The notes beneath the pieces are model-generated. The model did no database searches and was not told the origin of the DNA. It worked only from the letters and a program-made list of their open reading frames with translations. A stretch of DNA of 6,194 bases from GCA-002731945 sp036344135 (GTDB lineage: Bacteria > Pseudomonadota > Alphaproteobacteria > MED-G09), in contig JAYYUG010000106.1 of NCBI GenBank assembly GCA_036344135.1, forward strand, positions 1 through 6,194, written 5' to 3'. Positions within the stretch are counted from its first letter, which is position 1. Each line of letters opens with the position of its first letter. Shown here piece after piece: positions 1-6,194 of this stretch. The translations under genes and the position numbers were made by a program.

Positions 1-2876
1 TGGCTCAGAACATTTTTTAGGAATTGACCGGTATAACTAGACTTAAGTGCTGCTATTTTTTCAGGTGTGCCTTGTCCAATTATTTTACCCCCGTTATCAC
101 CACCTTCTGGGCCAACATCAATAATCCAGTCTGCGGTCTTAATAACATCCAAATTATGCTCTATTACAACAACTGTATTACCTTGATCCACTAACTCATG
201 AAGAACTTTTAATAATTTTTTTATATCATGAAAATGTAATCCGGTAGTTGGCTCGTCCAGAACATAAAAGGTTCTTCCGGTCGCTCGTTTGGATAGTTCT
301 TTTGAAAGCTTAACCCTTTGTGCCTCGCCACCAGAAAGAGTATTTGCTTGCTGACCTACCTTTATATATCCTAGTCCAACCCTTTGTAGGGTTTCCATTT
401 TATCTCGTATACTGGGAACAGCCTTAAATAATTTATACGCTTCATCAACAGTCATATTTAAAACATCAGCTATTGAGCGACCCTTGTATTTAATTTCTAG
501 TGTTTCTCTATTGTATCTCTTACCTTTACATTGATCACACTTAACATAAACATCCGGAAGAAAGTGCATTTCTATTTTTATAAGCCCATCGCCCTGACAA
601 GCCTCACATCTACCGCCTTTAACGTTAAAAGAAAATCTTCCGGGTTTATATCCTCTAGCTTTAGATTCCTGTAAACCACAATACCAGTCTCTTATTGGTG
701 AAAATGCTCCAGTATAAGTTGCAGGATTAGATCTTGGGGTACGACCAATGGGTGATTGATTTATATTAATTATCTTATCAACAAAATGAACCCCATCTAT
801 CTTCTCATATTTCATAGCGGTCTTCTGGGATTTATTAAGCATTCTATTTATTGCATTATACAAAGTATATAATAGTAAAGTAGATTTACCTGAACCCGAT
901 ACGCCCGTTAGGCAAATAAATGTTCCTAAAGGAAAATCCACTGTAATATTTTTAAGATTGTTACCTTTAGCTCCGATTAATGAGATTTTCTTTTCCTTAT
1001 TGATTCTTCTTCTATTCCTTAAATCAATTGTTTCTTTTCCAGAAAGATATTTACCAGTGATGCTATCTTTACAGTTCTGAATATCTTTATAACTTCCCTG
1101 GGCAACTAAATATCCACCCTCTAAACCCGCCTTAGGGCCAATATCGATAATATGATCGGAAAAAAGCATAGCCTCTTCATCATGTTCAACTACAATTACA
1201 GTGTTTCCTATGTCTTTTAATCTTTTTAAAGTACTTAATAGTTTTTTATTATCTCTTTGGTGCAATCCTATTGAAGGTTCATCCAATACATATAATACTC
1301 CAGTTAAACCAGAACCGATTTGCGAAGCTAGTCTAATTCTTTGAGATTCTCCTCCAGATAATGTTCCCGATGATCTTGATAACGTTAAATAACCTAACCC
1401 AACATTATTTAAGAAATTAAGTCTTTCATTAATTTCCTTAATTATATTTTGGGCATTCTTATTTTCTTTTTTTGTAAGTTTTTTTGGTAAATTAACAAAC
1501 CACTTTTGAATATCTTTTATAGATAACAATACTATCTCTCCAATGTGAATCTCATTAATTTTAACAGATAGGGCCTCTTCGTTTAATCTATATCCATCAC
1601 ATTCTTTACAGTCAGAAATTGATTGATATTTTTCAAATTCCTCTCTCATCCAATTGCTGTCAGTTTGGCGATAACGTCTGCGAATATTATTAATAATACC
1701 CTCAAAATTCTTAATGGTCTTAAATGTTCTTGAACCATCATCATAGATAAAAGAAATTTTTTCTTCCGATCCTCTCAACAGTAATTCCTGAATATTACCA
1801 GAAAGATCTTTCCATTTTTTATCTAAGGAAAAATTAAAATGTTTAGATAATGCTAATAATGTTTGATGATAAAAAGGTGAGGGTTTTCTGGTTTTTGACC
1901 AAGGAACGATAGCCCCCTCATTAATACTGATTTCTCTATTAGGGATTATAAGATCTTCATCTATGAAATATTGAGTACCTAACCCATCACAACTTACACA
2001 CGCCCCCTTAGGGCTATTAAATGAAAATAATCTTGGTTCAATTTCCTCAATAGTAAAGCCTGATACTGGGCAAGCATATTTAGCTGAATAAATAATTCTA
2101 TTATTTGTCTTATTAGAGCTAGAAAAAGTTTCTATAACCGCAATTCCATCAGTCAAATTTAAGGCGGTCTCAAAACTATCAGCTAATCTGGCGTTTAAAT
2201 TTTTATCAATGATAATCCTATCAACCACAACGTCAATATTATGTTTTATATTCTTCTCCAGCTCCGGGACATCTTTAATTTCATAAAAAATATTATCAAC
2301 TTTTACTCTTTGGAAACCCTTTTTTAAAAGTTCGGAAAATTCTTTTTTATATTCACCTTTTCTCTCACGTACTATTGGAGCGAGAAGATAGGCTTTTGTC
2401 CCTTTTCTTATTTTATTAACTTGGTCCACCATTTCTGACACTGATTGACTTTTAATTGGTAGCCCGGTAGCTGGTGAGTACGGCGTGCCTATACGGGCAT
2501 ACATTAATCTAAGATAATCGTATATTTCGGTAACAGTACCAACAGTAGAACGAGGATTTTTTGAGGTTGTTTTTTGTTCTATAGATATTGCTGGTGATAG
2601 CCCTTCAATCAAATCAACATCGGGTTTTTGCATCATTTCAAGGAACTGTCTGGCATATGCAGATAGACTTTCAACGTATCTTCTTTGACCTTCGGCATAA
2701 AGCGTGTCAAATGCAAGTGAGGATTTCCCAGATCCTGATAAACCCGTTATCACCGTAATCTTTTCTTTGGGTATATCAACATCTATATTTTTAAGATTAT
2801 GCTCTCTTGAGCCTTTTATTCTTATGTATTTTTGATTATTTTTTTTTAATGATTTTGATGACAAAACTTTTCTCAT
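1..2876 (-). CDS. uvrA: Excinuclease ABC subunit A (UvrA), 3' end truncated by window edge
   Basis: UvrA is the dimeric ATPase that, with UvrB, scans DNA for bulky lesions and loads UvrB in nucleotide excision repair. The frame is open for 958 complete codons; E. coli UvrA is 940 residues, so probably only a few codons are missing. Two ABC modules are visible. The first has Walker A GLSGSGKS (45-52), signature LSGGESQ (506-512) and Walker B ending in D532-E533. The second has Walker A GVSGSGKS (658-665), signature LSGGEAQ (847-853) and Walker B ending in D874-E875. The C-terminal zinc finger is intact (C757, C760, C780, C783), and another CxxC lies at C423/C426. The first zinc module reads C269-P-V-S272 followed by C293/C296, so one of the usual four Cys is Ser. 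The ATG at 2876 is the only credible start: an in-frame TGA lies at 2901-2903 and the next Met is well past Walker A. It gives about 14 extra N-terminal residues relative to E. coli. No Shine-Dalgarno sequence is visible. It is divergent from ssb. Identification is certain. Confidence 0.98.
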   Translation of the reverse strand, partial: MRKVLSSKSLKKNNQKYIRIKGSREHNLKNIDVDIPKEKITVITGLSGSGKSSLAFDTLYAEGQRRYVESLSAYARQFLEMMQKPDVDLIEGLSPAISIEQKTTSKNPRSTVGTVTEIYDYLRLMYARIGTPYSPATGLPIKSQSVSEMVDQVNKIRKGTKAYLLAPIVRERKGEYKKEFSELLKKGFQRVKVDNIFYEIKDVPELEKNIKHNIDVVVDRIIIDKNLNARLADSFETALNLTDGIAVIETFSSSNKTNNRIIYSAKYACPVSGFTIEEIEPRLFSFNSPKGACVSCDGLGTQYFIDEDLIIPNREISINEGAIVPWSKTRKPSPFYHQTLLALSKHFNFSLDKKWKDLSGNIQELLLRGSEEKISFIYDDGSRTFKTIKNFEGIINNIRRRYRQTDSNWMREEFEKYQSISDCKECDGYRLNEEALSVKINEIHIGEIVLLSIKDIQKWFVNLPKKLTKKENKNAQNIIKEINERLNFLNNVGLGYLTLSRSSGTLSGGESQRIRLASQIGSGLTGVLYVLDEPSIGLHQRDNKKLLSTLKRLKDIGNTVIVVEHDEEAMLFSDHIIDIGPKAGLEGGYLVAQGSYKDIQNCKDSITGKYLSGKETIDLRNRRRINKEKKISLIGAKGNNLKNITVDFPLGTFICLTGVSGSGKSTLLLYTLYNAINRMLNKSQKTAMKYEKIDGVHFVDKIININQSPIGRTPRSNPATYTGAFSPIRDWYCGLQESKARGYKPGRFSFNVKGGRCEACQGDGLIKIEMHFLPDVYVKCDQCKGKRYNRETLEIKYKGRSIADVLNMTVDEAYKLFKAVPSIRDKMETLQRVGLGYIKVGQQANTLSGGEAQRVKLSKELSKRATGRTFYVLDEPTTGLHFHDIKKLLKVLHELVDQGNTVVVIEHNLDVIKTADWIIDVGPEGGDNGGKIIGQGTPEKIAALKSSYTGQFLKNVLS

Positions 2877-2962
2877 GTTTAAAATAAAAAATATCTTATA
2901 TCATAACATTTAATATTAATTATAGTATTTGTTATATTATCAATTATTAACGGGAGTTTTTT
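2877..2962. promoter_or_regulatory. Divergent uvrA-ssb intergenic promoter region
   Basis: This 86-bp, almost purely A+T spacer must hold the 5' signals of both uvrA and ssb. Facing uvrA, the complement of 2919-2924 reads exactly TATAAT and the complement of 2900-2905 reads TATGAT; neither has a good -35 hexamer at 16-18 bp. Facing ssb, TATATT at 2933-2938 lies 17 bp downstream of TTAATA (2910-2915), a weak -35. A 10-bp palindrome, TTAATATTAA (2910-2919), overlaps both the ssb -35 candidate and the edge of the uvrA -10 candidate. I see neither the alphaproteobacterial LexA motif (GTTC-N7-GTTC) nor the gammaproteobacterial CTGT-N8-ACAG box. In DNA this AT-rich, TATAAT-like words arise easily by chance, so individual promoter positions are guesses. 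That the region contains promoters follows from the gene orientation. Confidence 0.5.
2952..2956 (+). promoter_or_regulatory. ssb ribosome binding site
   Basis: GGGAG ends six bases before the ATG at 2963. It is the only G-rich run in the spacer and supports that start. An in-frame TAA at 2948-2950 rules out any upstream start. The clear site here contrasts with uvrA on the other side of the spacer, which has none. Confidence 0.8.
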
Positions 2963-3406
2963 ATGTCAGGAAGTTTAAATAAAGTCATGTTAATTGGTCG
3001 CCTAGGTCAAGACCCCGAAATTAGGAACACACAAGACGGACGCTCATTATGCACTTTTTCTCTAGCTACAAGTGAAAATTGGAATGATCGTAATACAGGA
3101 GAAAGAAAGGAAAAAACTGAATGGCATCGAATTGTTGTTTTTAATGAGGGCCTTGTAAAAATTATAGAACAGTATGTTAAAAAGGGTTCAAATGTTTTTT
3201 TAGAAGGTCAATTGCAAACAAGAAAATGGGAAGATAAGGAAGGTATAGAGAAGTATACGACTGAAGTAGTTTTGCAGGGTTTTAATTCAACCTTTAAAAT
3301 GTTGGATAGTAAAGGTACATCATTATCCGAAGATTTTGGAAAAGAAAACAGTATTCAGAACACAGAAGATTCGAGTTCAGAAATTGATGACGACATACCT
3401 TTCTAA
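2963..3406 (+). CDS. ssb: Single-stranded DNA-binding protein (SSB)
   Basis: This is a complete 147-residue SSB, which coats single-stranded DNA as a tetramer during replication, recombination and repair. The OB-fold spans about residues 4-112, opening with LNKVMLIGRLGQDPE. The aromatic residues that stack on DNA bases in E. coli SSB have clear counterparts here: W40, W54, F60 and W89. The protein ends in the conserved acidic tail DDDIPF (142-147), which docks partner proteins such as exonuclease I, RecQ, RecO and the DNA polymerase III chi subunit where present. The linker between fold and tail is only about 25 residues, polar and acidic (rich in Ser, Glu, Asp), without the Gly/Gln/Pro-rich stretch of E. 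coli SSB (177 residues). The start is fixed by a good GGGAG site and an upstream in-frame stop. It is divergent from uvrA and 133 bp upstream of gyrA. Co-location with uvrA fits DNA repair, but no SOS box is visible. Confidence 0.98.
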   Translation: MSGSLNKVMLIGRLGQDPEIRNTQDGRSLCTFSLATSENWNDRNTGERKEKTEWHRIVVFNEGLVKIIEQYVKKGSNVFLEGQLQTRKWEDKEGIEKYTTEVVLQGFNSTFKMLDSKGTSLSEDFGKENSIQNTEDSSSEIDDDIPF

Positions 3407-3464
3407 CTTATTGAATCATAAATAGAAAATTAAAATAACTAATATTTAAATAATTGAAGATTTA

Positions 3465-3487
3465 TCATCATAATGTTATTATGTTGA
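3465..3487. repeat. Imperfect inverted repeat upstream of gyrA
   Basis: Two 10-base arms, TCATCATAAT (3465-3474) and ATTATGTTGA (3478-3487), flank the 3-base loop GTT and pair at nine of ten positions; the inner six (CATAAT/ATTATG) are perfect. The repeat ends six bases before the TATAAT at 3494, so it covers the expected -35 zone. It could be an operator half-site pair, a weak AU-rich hairpin at the 3' end of the ssb transcript, or chance in AT-rich DNA. The T-rich tail of an intrinsic terminator is absent. Confidence 0.4.
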
Positions 3488-3531
3488 ATGTCTTATAATA
3501 GCTATCGATTCGTTATAAATACTCAGCTAAT

Positions 3532-3536
3532 GGAGA
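3532..3536 (+). promoter_or_regulatory. gyrA ribosome binding site
   Basis: GGAGA ends three bases before the ATG at 3540 (GGAG itself ends four bases before). This is somewhat close but usable. It supports the start at 3540, and an in-frame TAA at 3528-3530 excludes anything further upstream. Confidence 0.7.
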
Positions 3537-3539
3537 ATT

Positions 3540-6194
3540 ATGTCAGAAATCAATGATAAACATTCTGACGAAAATTCGGAAATATCTAATATAAGTTTAG
3601 ATCAAGAAATGCGCCAATCTTATCTCGACTATGCTATGAGCGTAATTGTTGCTCGAGCTTTACCTGATGCTAGAGATGGTTTGAAACCTGTGCATAGAAG
3701 AATTTTATTTTCAATGCACGAGAGTGGATATGATTATAACAAGCAGTATAGAAAATCAGCAAGAGTTGTTGGTGATGTTATAGGTAAATACCATCCACAC
3801 GGGGATCAAAGTATTTATGACGCATTAGTAAGAATGGCGCAGCCATTTTCTTTACATCTTCCATTAATAGATGGGCAAGGAAACTTCGGTTCAGTTGATG
3901 GAGATCCTCCCGCAGCGATGAGATATACAGAAGTTAGAATGAAGAAGCTATCACATCATCTATTAAATGATATCAATCAGGATACTGTAGATTTCCAAGA
4001 GAATTATGATAATTCAGAAAGTGAACCCGTTGTTTTACCTGCTGAATTTCCTAATCTTATGGTAAACGGAGCAGGAGGTATTGCTGTGGGCATGGCAACT
4101 AATATTCCCCCGCATAATTTAGGTGAAATAACAGATGCTTGTTTGCAAATCCTTGATAATCCTGAGGTTGAGATTGATGAATTATTTAAAATGGTTCCAG
4201 GGCCCGATTTTCCTACTGGAGGCATTATATTGGGCAATAGTGGTGCTAAGAGTGCTTATGAAACCGGCAGAGGTTCAGTTGTTATCAGGGGTAAGGCAGA
4301 TATTGAAGAAATTAGGAAAGATAGAGAAGCAATTATCATTACAGAAATTCCTTTCCAGCTTAATAAGACCCTGTTAATTGAGAAGATTGCAGAATTAGTT
4401 AGAAATAAGACGATTGAAGGAATAAGCGACTTAAGGGATGAAAGCGATCGCCATGGTATGCGTATTGTCGTTGAGTTGAAGAGAGATACTGTTCCAGAAA
4501 TTATTTTAAATCAATTATACAAGTATACTCAACTTCAAACATCATTTGGAGCCAATATGGTTGCGCTAGATAAAGGGGCTCCTAAGATTATGAATCTTAA
4601 GGAATTATTAATATGTTTTCTAGATTTTCGGCAAGAGGTTGTTAAAAGAAGAGCTAAATATCAGCTAAATAAAGCAAGAGATAGGGCTCATTTATTGGTT
4701 GGTTTAGCAATAGCCGTAACTAATATTGATGAAATAATAAAATTGATTAGATCTTCGAAGTCTCCAGCAGAAGCAAAGGAAGATTTAATGGATAGAGAAT
4801 GGCCTGCAAAAGAAGTTAAATCTTTAATTACATTAATAGATGACCCGAGGCATGGAGTCTCAAAAGCAGGTAATTGTTCTTTTACAGAGGAACAATCGAA
4901 AGCAATTTTGGAATTACGATTACAAAGATTGACTGCCCTTGGAATTGATGAAATTAAATCTGAGTTAAACGATTTAAGGGATAAAATAACTGAATTGTTA
5001 AATTTTCTTGGAAGTAAAGATCAAATTATTGCTTTAATTAAAGAAGGGTTAATTGAAATTAAAGAAAATTTTGCTGTTCCTAGGAGGACTTTAATTATTG
5101 GTAAACTCGATGACGTGCAGGATGAAGATCTAATTAAAAAAGAAGACATGGCTATAACAGTTAGTCATAGTGGATACATAAAAAGGGTTCCTTTATCAAC
5201 TTATAGAGCACAAAACCGCGGGGGAAAAGGCCGCTCTGGTATGCAAACTAAAGATGATGATTTTGTTACTAGGATTTTTATTGCCAACACCCATCAGCCA
5301 ATACTTTTCTTTTCATCAAAAGGTATGGTTTATAGATTAAAATCTTGGAAATTACCTCTTACTAGTCCTCAAGCTAGAGGAAAGGCAATGATTAATCTGC
5401 TACCGCTAGATGAAGATGAGAGAATAACAACGGTAATGGTTTTGCCAGAAAATCAAAGTGATTGGGAGGACTTATTTGTAGTATTTGCTACTTCATCCGG
5501 AGGTATAAGAAGAAATTCGTTATCAGATTTCTGGAATATAAATAAAAACGGAAAAATTGCTATGAAGTTAAAATCCGATGAAAGAATTATTTCAGTGCAA
5601 ACATGTAGGAATAATAATGATATTCTATTAACAACTAGAAAGGGTCAAAGTATACGTTTTTCTGTAGAAAAAGTACGCGTCTTTGCATCAAGATCATCCA
5701 CGGGAGTTAGAGGAATTAGTTTAAAAAAAGGAGATGGCGTAGTTGGGATGTCAATTTTAAACCATGTAGATGCATCTATAGAAGAATTAAGAGCTTATTT
5801 AAAAAGAGCATCTATTATGCGAAGGGCAACAGAAGAAGAGTCTGATGCTTCAATTATCGAACACGATAATAATGGAGATATTGATCTTTCTACAAAAAGA
5901 TATTCTGAGTTGGTCGCACAAGAAGAAATTATTCTTACTGTAGCTGCAAATGGTCAAGGCAAAAGGTCATCATCGTATGAGCATAGAACTACCAACAGAG
6001 GAGGAAAAGGAGTTATAGGTATAACTTTAACAAAGGCTCACGGTGAAGTTGTGGCATCATTTGGAGTAGACTCTAATGACCAAATAATGCTTATTGATGA
6101 TAGTGGTAAATTAATTAGATGCCCAGTAACTGATATAAGAATAATGGGTAGAAACACACAGGGTGTAAAGATTTTTAATATAGAAGAGACTTCC
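3540..6194 (+). CDS. gyrA: DNA gyrase subunit A (GyrA), 3' end truncated by window edge
   Basis: GyrA is the DNA-cleaving and DNA-wrapping subunit of the A2B2 gyrase that introduces negative supercoils using ATP. The window holds 885 codons with no stop; some tens of residues are probably missing. The breakage-reunion domain covers about residues 18-520, with the catalytic tyrosine Y129 in MRYTE (E. coli Y122) preceded by R128. The quinolone-binding segment reads HPHGDQSIYDA (86-96): Q90 sits where E. coli has Ser83, and D94 matches Asp87. The C-terminal pinwheel follows, with the GyrA box QNRGGKG at 558-564 (E. coli QRRGGKG at 560-566), which identifies GyrA rather than ParC, and a second NRGGKG at 819-824. 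A charged insert around 744-795 interrupts the pinwheel, like inserts I recall from alphaproteobacterial GyrA. The first 17 or so residues are an acidic, poorly conserved extension. M24 is a possible internal start but is less likely given the ribosome site at 3532. Confidence 0.98.
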   Translation, partial: MSEINDKHSDENSEISNISLDQEMRQSYLDYAMSVIVARALPDARDGLKPVHRRILFSMHESGYDYNKQYRKSARVVGDVIGKYHPHGDQSIYDALVRMAQPFSLHLPLIDGQGNFGSVDGDPPAAMRYTEVRMKKLSHHLLNDINQDTVDFQENYDNSESEPVVLPAEFPNLMVNGAGGIAVGMATNIPPHNLGEITDACLQILDNPEVEIDELFKMVPGPDFPTGGIILGNSGAKSAYETGRGSVVIRGKADIEEIRKDREAIIITEIPFQLNKTLLIEKIAELVRNKTIEGISDLRDESDRHGMRIVVELKRDTVPEIILNQLYKYTQLQTSFGANMVALDKGAPKIMNLKELLICFLDFRQEVVKRRAKYQLNKARDRAHLLVGLAIAVTNIDEIIKLIRSSKSPAEAKEDLMDREWPAKEVKSLITLIDDPRHGVSKAGNCSFTEEQSKAILELRLQRLTALGIDEIKSELNDLRDKITELLNFLGSKDQIIALIKEGLIEIKENFAVPRRTLIIGKLDDVQDEDLIKKEDMAITVSHSGYIKRVPLSTYRAQNRGGKGRSGMQTKDDDFVTRIFIANTHQPILFFSSKGMVYRLKSWKLPLTSPQARGKAMINLLPLDEDERITTVMVLPENQSDWEDLFVVFATSSGGIRRNSLSDFWNINKNGKIAMKLKSDERIISVQTCRNNNDILLTTRKGQSIRFSVEKVRVFASRSSTGVRGISLKKGDGVVGMSILNHVDASIEELRAYLKRASIMRRATEEESDASIIEHDNNGDIDLSTKRYSELVAQEEIILTVAANGQGKRSSSYEHRTTNRGGKGVIGITLTKAHGEVVASFGVDSNDQIMLIDDSGKLIRCPVTDIRIMGRNTQGVKIFNIEETS

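Larger units (their letters stand above)
3407..3539 (+). promoter_or_regulatory. ssb-gyrA spacer with candidate gyrA promoter
   Basis: This 133-bp, strongly A+T-rich spacer has no open reading frame of note and no GC-rich hairpin followed by a T run, so no classical terminator for ssb is visible. A perfect TATAAT lies at 3494-3499, which would put the gyrA transcription start near 3506 and give a leader of about 34 bases. The hexamers at 16-18 bp upstream (around 3470-3477) do not resemble TTGACA. A second -10-like word, TATAAA, lies at 3514-3519. gyrA may have its own promoter here, read-through from ssb, or both; the sequence does not decide. Confidence 0.45.

Noticed and set aside
2931..2951. 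GTTA-N13-TAAC dyad before ssb, considered as a diverged LexA site
   Set aside because: Only four bases per arm match and the centre is not symmetric; the spacing does not fit known LexA boxes.
3443..3452. Palindrome TATTTAAATA after ssb, considered as a terminator or operator
   Set aside because: It is made only of A and T in very AT-rich DNA, has no loop or T tail, and is expected by chance.
4004..4237. 77-codon open frame on the minus strand inside gyrA
   Set aside because: It lies wholly antisense to the conserved breakage-reunion domain of gyrA, has no ribosome site or recognisable protein features, and is best explained as a shadow of the gyrA frame.
4135..4377. 80-codon open frame on the plus strand inside gyrA in another frame
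   Set aside because: It overlaps a well-conserved part of gyrA completely and has no start signals or family resemblance; it is a shadow frame.
3540..6194. Possibility that the gyrase-like gene is parC
   Set aside because: A GyrA box at residues 558-564, almost the same position as in E. coli GyrA, and the placement after ssb identify GyrA despite the ParC-like DQSIYD motif.
1..6194. A novel or mobile system (CRISPR, toxin-antitoxin, defence island, insertion sequence)
   Set aside because: Nearly all bases are accounted for by three intact housekeeping genes; the two spacers are short and contain no repeats arrays, terminal inverted repeats or extra genes.

Overview
This window looks like a piece of the core chromosome of an AT-rich alphaproteobacterium. 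It carries three DNA-maintenance genes: uvrA on the minus strand (the last few codons lie beyond position 1), ssb on the plus strand, and gyrA on the plus strand (3' end cut off at position 6194). The lineage call has three supports. The divergent uvrA / ssb-gyrA order is, from recall, common in Alphaproteobacteria. GyrA has a helical-looking insert in its C-terminal domain (about residues 744-795) like those I recall from that class. UvrA has a CPVS rather than CPxC first zinc-ligand pair, also as I recall from that class. Strong A/T preference at third codon positions and nearly pure A+T spacers suggest a low-GC lineage such as a streamlined marine or host-associated group, but the sequence does not let me name a genus.

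Layout: 1-2876 uvrA (minus); 2877-2962 a short divergent promoter region; 2963-3406 ssb (plus); 3407-3539 an AT-rich spacer with an imperfect inverted repeat and a perfect TATAAT hexamer; 3540-6194 gyrA (plus). All three reading frames are open throughout, with intact catalytic or binding motifs and no frameshift. Coding density is about 96 percent.

Functionally, UvrA is the damage-recognition ATPase of nucleotide excision repair. SSB coats single-stranded DNA and recruits repair and replication proteins through its acidic tail. GyrA is the cleavage and wrapping subunit of DNA gyrase. I found no mobile element, CRISPR array, RNA gene or unfamiliar system. The points worth a second look are Gln at the GyrA position equivalent to E. 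coli Ser83, the lost zinc ligand in UvrA, the absence of a recognisable SOS box in the uvrA-ssb spacer, and the inverted repeat just upstream of the gyrA -10 candidate.
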